This document shows positions 7,352-15,259 of a stretch of DNA of 24,809 nt, piece after piece. The DNA is taken from the NCBI GenBank assembly GCA_937900425.1, contig CALCDT010000105.1, forward strand, positions 1 to 24,809, read 5' to 3'. Made by a program: the position numbers and the translations under genes. This DNA comes from an uncultured Alphaproteobacteria bacterium. GTDB taxonomy: Bacteria > Pseudomonadota > Alphaproteobacteria > Rhizobiales > Pleomorphomonadaceae. The number at the start of each line of letters is the position of its first letter. Position 1 is the first letter of the stretch. A model generated the notes under the pieces. It saw only the letters and a list, made by a program, of their open reading frames with translations. It searched no databases and had not been told where the DNA came from.

Positions 7352-8332
7352 ATGTCCTTCCTCATGACCCGCCGCGGCCTTCTCGCCGCGACCGCCGCCG
7401 GCGCCTCGGCGCTGATGCTGCCGCGCGCCTTCGCCGCCGAGAAGATCAAGGTCGCCGGCGTCCACGCCTCGCCGGTCGAGAACGCGTGGAACTCGCGCAT
7501 CCACGAGGCGCTGCTCGGGGCCGCGAACGACGGTGTCATCGACTACGTCTTCTCCGAGGGCGTCTCGGGCACCGACTACGCCCGCGCCATGCGCGAATAC
7601 GCCGACCAGGGCGCGCGGCTGGTCTGGGGCGAATCCTACGCCGTCGAGACCGAGGCCCGCCAGGTCGCCGAGGACTATCCCGACACCGCCTTCCTGATGG
7701 GCTCGTCCGGCGGCCCGCAGGGCGACAATTTCGGCGTCTTCGGCACCCGCAACCACGAGGCCGCCTATCTCGCCGGCATGCTGTCGGCGACGATGTCGAA
7801 GTCCGGCGTGTTCGGTTCGGTCGGCGGCTACCCGATCCCCGAGGTCAACCTGTTGATCAACGCCTTCCGTGCCGGCGTGAAGGAGGTCAATCCGGATGCG
7901 AAGTTCCTCGTCGGCTTCATCGGCACCTGGTTCGATCCGCCCAAGGCCAAGGAGGCGGCCATGGCCCAGATCGACGCCGGCGCCGACATCCTGTTCGGCG
8001 AGCGCATCGGCACCGCCGACGCCGCCGCCGAGCGCGGCGTCAAGGCGATCGGCTCGCTGATCGACTACACCCCGCGCTATCCGGGCACCGTCTTCGCCAA
8101 CGCCATGTGGTACTACCGCCCGACCATCGACGCGATCCTCGCCGACATCGCCGCCGGCAGTCCGACCGGGCGCGACTACACCGAATATTCCTTCATGAAA
8201 CACGGCGGCAACGACATCCTCTTCGTCGAGAGCGAAGTCCCCGCCGAAGCGCTCGCCGCCATGGAGGAGAAGCGCGCCGCCATCAAGGCCGGCACCTTCG
8301 AGGTGCCGATCGACGAGACCCAGCCGGGCTGA
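7352..8332 (+). CDS. BMP-family (PnrA-like) ABC importer substrate-binding protein
   Basis: A 326-residue periplasmic binding protein of the Bmp/PnrA family, which binds purine or pyrimidine nucleosides and related compounds. The N-terminus has a twin-arginine-like TRRGLLAA motif (residues 6-13), a hydrophobic stretch and a signal peptidase site near AFA-AE (28/29), so export by Tat or Sec followed by periplasmic location is expected. The mature part shows family landmarks EGVSGTDYARAMREYA, MGSSGG, GTRNHEAAYLAGMLSA and GERIGTADAAAERGVKAIG. The ATG at 7352 has AGGGA 9-10 bases upstream. It is the first gene of an operon with amidase, ATPase and two permeases. A stable hairpin after it (8364-8389) may raise its expression above that of the membrane components. 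The exact ligand is unknown. Confidence 0.9.
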   Translation: MSFLMTRRGLLAATAAGASALMLPRAFAAEKIKVAGVHASPVENAWNSRIHEALLGAANDGVIDYVFSEGVSGTDYARAMREYADQGARLVWGESYAVETEARQVAEDYPDTAFLMGSSGGPQGDNFGVFGTRNHEAAYLAGMLSATMSKSGVFGSVGGYPIPEVNLLINAFRAGVKEVNPDAKFLVGFIGTWFDPPKAKEAAMAQIDAGADILFGERIGTADAAAERGVKAIGSLIDYTPRYPGTVFANAMWYYRPTIDAILADIAAGSPTGRDYTEYSFMKHGGNDILFVESEVPAEALAAMEEKRAAIKAGTFEVPIDETQPG

Positions 8333-8363
8333 CCGGGCCAGCCCGACAGGGCGCGCCTGACCG

Positions 8364-8389
8364 TGCGAGGGGGCCGGCGCCCCCTCGCA
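8364..8389 (+). terminator. Intra-operon hairpin after the binding-protein gene
   Basis: TGCGAGGGGGC and GCCCCCTCGCA form a perfect 11-bp stem with a CGGC tetraloop. No T-run follows. It sits between the binding protein and the amidase gene, where partial termination or 3' mRNA protection is common in ABC importer operons. Confidence 0.6.
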
Positions 8390-8456
8390 AGGCCCCTTCA
8401 CCTCACCGCCCCGCCGGCCTATCAAGGAGCGATCCCGCATTGAGAGAGGCCGAGCC

Positions 8457-9944
8457 ATGACCGCCGACGCCACCGCCCTCGCGGACGCGATCCGCGCCGG
8501 CCGCACCACCGCGGCCGCGGCGATGGAGGCCTCGCTCGCGGCGGCGGCGCGCTTCGAGCATCTCGGCGCCATCCGCCTGCTCGACGCGCGCATGGCCCGC
8601 GACCTCGCCGCCGACTTCGACCGCCGCCTCGTCCACGGCGACGCCCTCGCCCGTACCGCCCCGTTCGGCGGCGTTCCCTTCCTGATGAAGGATCTCGGCG
8701 CCGCCGCCGCCGGCCTGCCCAAGGCCGCCGGCTGCCGCTTCCTCGCCCGCCACCCGATCCCGGCCGGCGACGACCTTCTCACCATGCGCCTGCGCGCCGC
8801 CGGGCTGCTGCCCTACGGCCTCACCACCGTGCCGGAATTCGGCCTCGCCCTCTCGTCCGAGCCGCCGACCGGGCCGCTCGCCCGCAATCCGCTGAACGAG
8901 GCCCTGACCCCCGGCGGCTCGTCCGGGGGGGCGGGTGCGGCCGTCGCCGCCGGCATCGTCGCCCTCGCCCACGCCACCGACGCCGCCGGCTCGACCCGGG
9001 TGCCGGCCGCCTGCTGCGGCCTCGTCGGCCTCAAGGCGACCCGCGGCGCGATGCCGACCGGCCCGGATTTCGGCAACCATCTGTTCGGCGTCGCCTCCGA
9101 ACTGGTCGTCAGCCGCAGCGTGCGCGACAGCGCCGCCGCCCTCGTCGCGCTGTCGGGCCGTGCCGGCGGGCCGCTGCCCGATCCGGACCTCCGCCTGGCG
9201 ACCCTCGCCGATCTCGACGCCCCGCTGCCGACCCTGCGCGTCGGCGTCTTCCTCGAGGCGCCGGACGTCGGCGTCACCGCTGAGCGAATGGAGACGGTCG
9301 CCGCCGCCGCCGACCGTCTCGCCCGTGCCGGCCACAAGGTGACGCGGCTCGACGCCGACATCTGCGCCGAGCCGCTGGCCAAGGCCCAGCAGGTCTTCGC
9401 GACGATCATCCTCGCCAATTTCGCCCGCAACCTCGGCGCCGTCGTCGACGGCCTCGCCGAGGACGACGTCTCGGTCCTCGCCCGCCACCTGATCGTCGAG
9501 GGCCGGGCGATGCCGGCCGCCGCCCTCGTCGAGGCCGACCTCGCCGCAGCGAAGATCGCCCACGCGCTCTGGCGCTTCTTCGAGGGCTTCGACGTCATCC
9601 TGACGCCGATGCTGTCCGGACCGCCGCTCCCCGTCGGCGCCTTCCCGCTCGACCACACCGACGCCGCCGCCCACTGGCGGCGGATGGCCGACTTCGCGCC
9701 CTATGCCGCCATCGCCAACGTCGGCGGCATCCCGGCGATAACCTTCCCCCACGGCGAGGACGGCGACGGCCTGCCCCTGCCGGTGCAGGTGCTGGGGCCG
9801 ATGGGCTCCGACGCCCTCCTGCTGCGCGTCGCCCGCCTGTTCGAGCGCGAGGCGCCCTGGCGCTTCCGCTTTCCGATCGCCGGCCTGCCCGAGAGCGAGG
9901 GTGCCGGGCCGGGCATCGGGGCGGGCGCCGGGGTCGGCGGATGA
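8457..9944 (+). CDS. Amidase signature (AS) family hydrolase
   Basis: A 495-residue amidase-signature enzyme that hydrolyses a carboxamide, ureido or related C-N bond with a Ser-cisSer-Lys triad. The triad is visible: Lys78 in FLMKDLG, cis-Ser155 in PGGSSGG and nucleophile Ser179 in DAAGSTRVPA, followed by GLVGLKATRG. The usual GGSIR around the nucleophile reads AGSTR here, a mild variation. There is no signal peptide. The ATG at 8457 has a GAGAGAGG stretch upstream; the stop overlaps the ATPase start (ATGA at 9941-9944), so it is made with the importer. Its place inside the operon suggests that it acts on the imported compound or on a product of the amidohydrolase and oxidase at 1-3487. The low-complexity Gly/Ala tail (PGIGAGAGVGG) is probably unstructured. 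The substrate is unknown. Confidence 0.9.
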   Translation: MTADATALADAIRAGRTTAAAAMEASLAAAARFEHLGAIRLLDARMARDLAADFDRRLVHGDALARTAPFGGVPFLMKDLGAAAAGLPKAAGCRFLARHPIPAGDDLLTMRLRAAGLLPYGLTTVPEFGLALSSEPPTGPLARNPLNEALTPGGSSGGAGAAVAAGIVALAHATDAAGSTRVPAACCGLVGLKATRGAMPTGPDFGNHLFGVASELVVSRSVRDSAAALVALSGRAGGPLPDPDLRLATLADLDAPLPTLRVGVFLEAPDVGVTAERMETVAAAADRLARAGHKVTRLDADICAEPLAKAQQVFATIILANFARNLGAVVDGLAEDDVSVLARHLIVEGRAMPAAALVEADLAAAKIAHALWRFFEGFDVILTPMLSGPPLPVGAFPLDHTDAAAHWRRMADFAPYAAIANVGGIPAITFPHGEDGDGLPLPVQVLGPMGSDALLLRVARLFEREAPWRFRFPIAGLPESEGAGPGIGAGAGVGG

Positions 9945-11464
9945 GCGAGACCGTCCTCGAACTCTCCGGCGTCACCAAGCGTTTCGGCCCGCTCGTCGCC
10001 AACGACGACGTCTCGCTGACGCTGAAGCGCGGCGAACTGCTCGCCCTGCTCGGCGAGAACGGCGCCGGCAAGACCACGCTGATGAACATCCTGTTCGGCC
10101 ACTACACCGCCGACGCCGGAGAGGTGCGCGCCTTCGGGAGGACGCTGCCGCCGGGCCGCCCGCGCGCGGCGATCGAGGCCGGAATCGGCATGGTCCACCA
10201 GCATTTCGCCCTCGCCGCCAACCTCTCGGTGCTCGACAACGTCATGCTCGGCACCGAGAAGCTGACCCGTCTCGTCTCGGACCGCCGCGGCGCCCGCCGC
10301 CGCCTCGCCGACGTCGCCGGCCGCTTCGGCCTCGCCGTCGACCCCGACGCCCGGGTCGGCGACCTTTCGGTCGGCGAGCGCCAGAGGGTCGAGATCGTCA
10401 AGAGCCTCTACCGCGACGCGAAGGTGCTGATCCTCGACGAGCCGACCGCGGTTCTCACCACGCAGGAGGCCGAGCGGCTGTTCGCGACGCTGAAGACGAT
10501 GGCGGCCGAGGGGCTGTCGCTGATCTTCATCTCCCACAAGCTCGGCGAGGTGATGGCCGCCGCCTCGCGCATCGTCGTGCTGCGCGGCGGCCGCGTGGTC
10601 GCCGAGCGCAGGCCCGCGGAAACCGACCGCGCCGAACTCGCCGAACTGATGGTCGGCCGCCGGGTCGCGCGGCCGAAGCGCGGCGAGGCGATGCCCGGCG
10701 CCGTGCGGCTCGAGGCGCGAGGCGTCGACGTCGTCGCCGGTGGTGCGAAGCGACTCGACGGCGTCTCCTTCGCCGCGCGCTCCGGCGAAGTGCTCGCCGT
10801 CATCGGCGTCGCCGGCAACGGCCAGTCGGCGCTCGGCGCCCTCGCTTGCGGCCTGCTGCGCCCGAGCGCGGGAACACTGCTGCTGGGCGGCGACCCGGTG
10901 GAGAAGCCCTCGCCCGCCGGCTTCGTCGCCGCCGGCGTCGGCCGGGTGCCGGAGGACAGGCACGCCGAGGGCGTCGTCGGCGACCTCGACGTCGCCGAGA
11001 ACGCGGTGCTGGAACGCCTCGGCGAGCGGCGCTTCAGCCGCTTCGGCCTCGTCCGCCGCAAGGCCGCCGAGGCCTTCGCCGCGGCGATCGTCGCCCGTTT
11101 CGACGTGCGCGGCGCCGCCCCGGCCACCCGCACCCGGCTGCTGTCGGGCGGCAACATGCAGAAGCTGATCCTCGGCCGCAACCTGATGGCGACGCCGCGG
11201 GTGCTCGTCGTCAACCAGCCGACCCGCGGCCTCGACGAGGGCGCCATCGCCGCCGTCCACGGCGAGATCCTCGCCGCCCGATCGAGGGGCACCGCCGTGC
11301 TGCTGATCTCGGAGGATCTCGACGAGGTGCTCGCCCTCGCCGACCGGGTCCAGGCCATCGTCAAGGGCCGGCTGTCGCCGCCGGTGCCGGCGGACGGGCT
11401 CGACGCCGGCCGCCTCGGCCTGATGATCGCCGGCCTCTGGGAGGAGGGCGCCGATGCGGCTTGA
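9941..11464 (+). CDS. ABC importer ATP-binding protein with two ABC domains (nucleoside/BMP type)
   Basis: A 507-residue tandem ATPase of the sugar/nucleoside (RbsA-, YufO/NupO-like) class. The first domain has Walker A GENGAGKT (38-45), signature LSVGE (142-146) and Walker B VLILDE (162-167) and should hydrolyse ATP. The second has a degenerate Walker A GVAGNGQS (289-296, Lys replaced by Gln), signature LSGGN (401-405) and Walker B VLVVNQ (421-426, Asp-Glu replaced), a degeneration usual in this family. It overlaps the amidase stop by four bases and the first permease start by 11 bases, showing tight operon packing. With the binding protein and two permeases it forms a complete importer. Confidence 0.94.
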   Translation: MSETVLELSGVTKRFGPLVANDDVSLTLKRGELLALLGENGAGKTTLMNILFGHYTADAGEVRAFGRTLPPGRPRAAIEAGIGMVHQHFALAANLSVLDNVMLGTEKLTRLVSDRRGARRRLADVAGRFGLAVDPDARVGDLSVGERQRVEIVKSLYRDAKVLILDEPTAVLTTQEAERLFATLKTMAAEGLSLIFISHKLGEVMAAASRIVVLRGGRVVAERRPAETDRAELAELMVGRRVARPKRGEAMPGAVRLEARGVDVVAGGAKRLDGVSFAARSGEVLAVIGVAGNGQSALGALACGLLRPSAGTLLLGGDPVEKPSPAGFVAAGVGRVPEDRHAEGVVGDLDVAENAVLERLGERRFSRFGLVRRKAAEAFAAAIVARFDVRGAAPATRTRLLSGGNMQKLILGRNLMATPRVLVVNQPTRGLDEGAIAAVHGEILAARSRGTAVLLISEDLDEVLALADRVQAIVKGRLSPPVPADGLDAGRLGLMIAGLWEEGADAA

Positions 11465-12500
11465 ACGGCGCGCCGACATTCCGTGGGCGCTCGCCGTCGC
11501 CGCCCCGGTCGGCGCGATCGTCGCCGCCCTCGCGCTCGCCGCGATCCTGATCGCCCTCGCCGGCGTCGACCCGCTCGCCGCCTACCGCCAGCTCGTCGTC
11601 TCCGCCTTCGGCTCGCGCCTCTCGCTGACCGAGACGGCGACCCGGGCGACCCCGCTGATCCTCACCGGCCTCGCCGCCGCGGTCGCCTTCCGGGCCCGGA
11701 TCTGGAATATCGGCGGCGAGGGCCAGTTCTATCTCGGCGCCCTCGCCGCCGCCTTTCTCGGCGCCCACGGCTTCGGCCTGCCGCCCGCCCTCCACATCGT
11801 GCTGATGATGGTCGCCGGCGCGGTGGCCGGCCTGCTGCTGCTGCTCGGCCCGCTGGCGCTGCGCCTGCGCTTCGGCGTCGACGAGGTGGTGACGACGCTG
11901 CTGCTCAACTTCGTCGTCCTGCTCGTCGTCTCGATGATGATCGAGGGGCCGATGAAGGATCCGATGGCCTTCGGCTGGCCGCAGTCGGTCCCGATCGAGC
12001 GCGATTTCGCGTTGGCCAAGCTGCTGCCGCGCTCGCGGCTCCACGTCGGCCTGCTCGTCGCCCTCGCCCTCGCCCTGCTGGTCTGGTTTCTGGAGGCGAA
12101 GTCCCGCGTCGGCCTCGCCGGCCGCGCCGTCGGCCTCAACACCGCCGCCGCCCGCTTCGCCGGCCTGCCGGTCGCCCGGGTTCTCCTCGCCACCGCCTGC
12201 CTCTCCGGCGGCCTCGCCGGCCTCGCCGGGGCGATCGAGGTGATGGGCCTCAAGGGCTACGTCACCACCGACCTCTCGCCCGGCTACGGCTATTCCGGCA
12301 TCGTCGTCGCCATGCTCGCCGGCCTCCATCCGCTCGGCGTCGTCCTCGCCGCCTTCTTCGTCGCCTGCGTCTTCGTCGGCGCCGACGGCATGAGCCGGGC
12401 GATGGCGATCCCGAGCTTCATCGCCGACGTCATCGTCGCCCTGTCGCTGCTGACCATGCTGGTCGCCCTGCTGCTCACGACCTACCGGGTCAGGAGGTGA
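11454..12500 (+). CDS. ABC importer permease 1 (BPD_transp_2, YufP/NupP-like)
   Basis: A 348-residue inner-membrane permease with roughly eight to ten hydrophobic segments, starting with a long one near residues 11-38. Family landmarks are ATPLILTGLAAAVAFRARIWN, followed by IGGEGQFYLGALAAA, and the later GRAVGLNTAAARFAG coupling segment. The ATG at 11454 lies inside the ATPase gene (11-base overlap). It ends with TGA at 12498-12500, with AGGAGG just before the stop serving the next reading frame. In most related operons the second permease follows directly; here 136 bases intervene. Confidence 0.92.
   Translation: MRLERRADIPWALAVAAPVGAIVAALALAAILIALAGVDPLAAYRQLVVSAFGSRLSLTETATRATPLILTGLAAAVAFRARIWNIGGEGQFYLGALAAAFLGAHGFGLPPALHIVLMMVAGAVAGLLLLLGPLALRLRFGVDEVVTTLLLNFVVLLVVSMMIEGPMKDPMAFGWPQSVPIERDFALAKLLPRSRLHVGLLVALALALLVWFLEAKSRVGLAGRAVGLNTAAARFAGLPVARVLLATACLSGGLAGLAGAIEVMGLKGYVTTDLSPGYGYSGIVVAMLAGLHPLGVVLAAFFVACVFVGADGMSRAMAIPSFIADVIVALSLLTMLVALLLTTYRVRR
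12492..12497 (+). promoter_or_regulatory. Perfect ribosome binding site AGGAGG inside the permease 1 end
   Basis: AGGAGG lies 5 bases before the ATG at 12503 and inside the last codons of permease 1. It is the strongest Shine-Dalgarno match in the importer operon and points to translation of the 45-codon frame that follows. Confidence 0.6.
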
Positions 12501-12502
12501 GG

Positions 12503-12640
12503 ATGGAGCGGTTCCACGAGCCCGCCGCCGCGGGGTCCGCCGAGCGTCACGGCCCTCACCGCCGCCTCGTCGGCGCGAGCCTCCGCCACGGCGGCCCGCC
12601 CACCCTCTCCGCCCGCCGGCACGAGGTCGCCCCCCGATGA
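12503..12640 (+). CDS. Possible small protein of 45 residues between the permeases
   Basis: This frame begins 3 bases after the permease 1 stop, preceded by AGGAGG, and its stop overlaps the permease 2 start (ATGA at 12637-12640). The peptide is rich in His, Arg, Pro and Ala (begins MERFHEPAAAG, ends SARRHEVAPR), has no membrane segment and matches no family I know. It might be a small cytoplasmic accessory of the importer, a translational coupling ORF, or decayed sequence that is still translated. The arrangement, not the composition, is the evidence. Confidence 0.45.
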   Translation: MERFHEPAAAGSAERHGPHRRLVGASLRHGGPPTLSARRHEVAPR

Positions 12641-13581
12641 CCGCCGCCCTCGACATCCTCGCCACCGCCAGCCTCTGGGCCGCCGTGCTGCGCATCGCCG
12701 CGCCGCTGATCTTCGCCACCCTCGGCGCCCTGCTCTGCGAGCGGGCCGGCGTCCTCAACCTCGGCATCGAAGGCATCATGACCTTCGGCGCCATGATCGG
12801 CTGGCTGACGGTGCACCAGGGCGGCGACCTCTGGCTCGGCCTTGCCGCCGCCGCCCTCGGCGGGGCGGCCTTCGGCCTGCTCCACGCCCTGATGACGGTG
12901 CCGCTCGGCCTGTCCCAGCACGTCACCGGCCTCGGTATCACCCTGTTCGCCTCGAGCCTGACCTACTACGTCTTCCGCCTCGTCCTGCCGACCGCCTCGA
13001 CCCCGCCGACGATCGAGCCGTTCCGGCCGCTCGCCATTCCGGTCCTCTCCGACCTTCCCTTCCTCGGCCCGGCGCTGTTCGGCCAGACCGCGCCGACCTA
13101 TCTCGCCTTCCTCGTCGCCGGCCTGCTCGCCTGGATGCTCGTCCGCACCCCGCTCGGCCTCGCCATCCGCATGGTCGGCGAGAACCCGCACGCCGCCGAG
13201 GCCCAGGGCATCGACCCGGTGCGCCTGCGCATCGGCGCCGTGGTGGCGGGGAGCGCGCTGATGGGCGTCGGCGGCGCCTATCTGACGCTGTCGGCCTTCA
13301 ACTCCTTCTTTCCGCAGATGATCCAGGGCCGCGGCTGGGTGGCGATCGCCCTCGTCGTCTTCGCGTCCTGGCGGCCGGGCAAGGCGGTGCTCGGCGCCCT
13401 GATCTTCGCCCTGTTCGACGCCTGGCAGCTCCGCCTCCAGCACGTCGTCGGCAACGCCGTGCCCTATCAGGTCTTCCTGATGATCCCCTACCTGATGTCG
13501 ATCGCCGCCCTCGTCGTCATGGCGCGCCGGGCGCGGGTGCCGCAGGCGCTGATGCAGCCCTTCCGCCGCGGTGAACGCTGA
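12637..13581 (+). CDS. ABC importer permease 2 (BPD_transp_2, YufQ/NupQ-like)
   Basis: A 314-residue inner-membrane permease, the partner of the permease at 11454. It carries the family signature RAGVLNLGIEGIMTFGAM near residues 43-60, the segment IRMVGENPHAAEAQGID that contacts the ATPase, and GVGGAYLTLSAFNSF. Hydrophobic segments span most of its length. The ATG at 12637 has GAGGT 9 bases upstream and overlaps the stop of the small ORF. It is the last gene of the importer operon; a hairpin follows at 13598-13617. Length and order of motifs are normal. Confidence 0.93.
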   Translation: MTAALDILATASLWAAVLRIAAPLIFATLGALLCERAGVLNLGIEGIMTFGAMIGWLTVHQGGDLWLGLAAAALGGAAFGLLHALMTVPLGLSQHVTGLGITLFASSLTYYVFRLVLPTASTPPTIEPFRPLAIPVLSDLPFLGPALFGQTAPTYLAFLVAGLLAWMLVRTPLGLAIRMVGENPHAAEAQGIDPVRLRIGAVVAGSALMGVGGAYLTLSAFNSFFPQMIQGRGWVAIALVVFASWRPGKAVLGALIFALFDAWQLRLQHVVGNAVPYQVFLMIPYLMSIAALVVMARRARVPQALMQPFRRGER

Positions 13582-13597
13582 CGGCACGCCGCTCCAC

Positions 13598-13617
13598 CGC
13601 GGCGGCTCGCCGCCGCG
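13598..13617 (+). terminator. Hairpin at the end of the importer operon
   Basis: CGCGGCGG and CCGCCGCG form a perfect 8-bp stem with loop CTCG, 16 bases after the permease 2 stop. No T-run follows directly. Confidence 0.5.
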
Positions 13618-13891
13618 CGCCCGTCGCCGGTCGGGTCACCTGCTAAAATTCTCGCTAAATTTATCGTCGATTTTCCGAGTAACGTCACGGAATTCAACCG
13701 CTTTCGCATTCCGCTGCGGCATTCGATTCAATCGGCGTTTACTGTTTCCGAAGGGAAAAACCGCCGTAATCGCAAGGATATACGAGTCGTCAATCATCCC
13801 TGCGCATTCTTTGCCCTCATGAGCGGACCATTGTCCGCCAGGCTGATCGGGATCCCGCCTGCGAGCGAGGGTTCCGGCAAGGAGACGGCAG
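13618..13891 (+). promoter_or_regulatory. AT-rich leader upstream of the TadG-like gene
   Basis: Bases about 13640-13815 are much less G+C-rich than the rest of the window and hold no convincing gene. Visible structure includes the palindrome CGATT-C-AATCG (13724-13734), two copies of GCATTC (13706 and 13719) and a short hairpin GCGGAC-CATT-GTCCGC (13823-13838). The promoter of the pseudopilin cluster is expected here, but I cannot place -35/-10 boxes with confidence. AAGGAGA at 13879-13885 is the ribosome binding site that selects the GTG start at 13892. Confidence 0.45.
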
Positions 13892-15259
13892 GTGATCAAC
13901 GCAAACGACTGTCGCCGCGGGTTCCTCGTGCGGCGCCTCGCCCTGGCGGCAAGGGCTTTCGCGGGGGAGACGTCGGGCAACGTCGCGATGATGTTCGGCC
14001 TGACGCTGCTCATGTTCATGCTGGTGATCGGCATCGCCGTCGACTACGGCCGCGCCTTCCACGCCCGGACGCGGATGCAGACCGCCTCCGACATGGTCGC
14101 CCTCGCCATCGCCAAGGATCTCGAGGCCGGCAAGACCAAGGCCCAGATCGACGCCCACAAGCAGGCGGTGCTCGCCCTCAATCTCGGCGAGGCGACGCTG
14201 TCCGGCTGGGAGGCGACCTACACCTCCAACCCGGCCGCCGGTACCGTGACCTCCACCGTCACCGGCACCATGCCGACGAGCTTCCTCAACGTCTTCAACG
14301 TCTCCGAGCTCGCCATCACCACGAAGTCGACGGTGACGAGCGGTACCGACTACGTCGAGATCGCCATGGTGCTCGACACCACCGGCTCGATGAAATCCAA
14401 CAACAAGATGACCGAGCTGAAGTCGGCGGCGACGTCCATGCTGACCAACCTCGCCAACTCCAACGCCGGGCTCAGCGGCCGCACCTCGGTTGCGATCGTG
14501 CCTTTCGCGGTCGCCGTGAAGGTCGGGACGGACTACGATTCCGCCACCTGGCTCGGGCCCAAGGAGACGTCCTCGGTCGCCAGTACGACTCAGGTCCGCA
14601 AGTGCACCAACTTCTGGGGCTACAATTACTGCTGGTACGACACCGAAACCACCTACACGCAGGTGCCCAAGGTCTGGACCGGCTGCGTGCGTGAACGCTC
14701 GGGTTCCTACACGACCTCCAACTCGACGCCCGTCGCCACCACCAGTGCCTCGCTCTACCCGCGCTATTACTACAACAGCAGCACCGACGGTTACGACTGG
14801 TGCTCGACCTCGCAGATGCTGCCGCTGTCGACCAACTTCACCACCGCGAAGACGACGATCGCGAACCTCGCCGCCGTCGGCAACACCAACCTTCCGGCCG
14901 GCCTGATCTGGGGCTGGAACAGCCTGACGCCGGGCGCGCCGACGTCGCTCGCCGAGACCAGCAAGCCCGAGCGCAAGGTCCTGAAATACATGATCGTCCT
15001 CTCGGACGGCGACAACACCCAGAACACGCTCGGCTCGAGCGTGAGCACCATCGACGCCAATTCCAAGACGATCTGCACAGGCATCAAGAACGCGGGAATC
15101 ACCGTTTTCACGATCCGTGTGATCGACGGCAACGCCTCGCTTCTTAAGAATTGCGCAACCACGGCGGACTACTACTACGACGTCTCCGATCCGGCGACGC
15201 TGAGCAGTGTCTTCGCCCGGATCATGTCGACCATTTCCAAGCTGCGCGTCTCCGCATGA
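13892..15259 (+). CDS. TadG-like pilus assembly protein with von Willebrand factor A domain
   Basis: A 455-residue protein with GTG start, chosen from AAGGAGA 6 bases upstream. After a basic N-terminus comes the TadE/TadG-type pseudopilin segment: GNVAMMFGL followed by a hydrophobic stretch (about 32-52) and DYGRAFHARTRMQTASD. A VWA domain occupies about 155-445, with MIDAS elements DTTGSM (162-167), a Thr in GNTNLPAGL (330-338) and LSDGDN (370-375). Inside the VWA domain, residues about 232-306 form an insert rich in Tyr, Ser and Thr with four Cys (238, 247, 265, 304) that could pair in the periplasm. The protein should be anchored in the inner membrane with the VWA part outside. Its stop overlaps the next start (ATGA). 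TadG-like proteins belong to Tad/Flp pilus systems, but no Flp pilin, CpaF ATPase or secretin gene is present here. Confidence 0.88.
   Translation: MINANDCRRGFLVRRLALAARAFAGETSGNVAMMFGLTLLMFMLVIGIAVDYGRAFHARTRMQTASDMVALAIAKDLEAGKTKAQIDAHKQAVLALNLGEATLSGWEATYTSNPAAGTVTSTVTGTMPTSFLNVFNVSELAITTKSTVTSGTDYVEIAMVLDTTGSMKSNNKMTELKSAATSMLTNLANSNAGLSGRTSVAIVPFAVAVKVGTDYDSATWLGPKETSSVASTTQVRKCTNFWGYNYCWYDTETTYTQVPKVWTGCVRERSGSYTTSNSTPVATTSASLYPRYYYNSSTDGYDWCSTSQMLPLSTNFTTAKTTIANLAAVGNTNLPAGLIWGWNSLTPGAPTSLAETSKPERKVLKYMIVLSDGDNTQNTLGSSVSTIDANSKTICTGIKNAGITVFTIRVIDGNASLLKNCATTADYYYDVSDPATLSSVFARIMSTISKLRVSA

Noticed and set aside
10900..11300. Degenerate second ABC domain of the importer ATPase as possible decay
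   Set aside because: Loss of the Walker A Lys and Walker B acidic pair in the second domain is normal for this double-ABC importer family.
13892..15259. VWA protein as part of a ternary conflict or defence system
   Set aside because: The N-terminal pseudopilin helix and two TadE-like neighbours explain it better; no MoxR ATPase, phosphatase or effector gene is adjacent.
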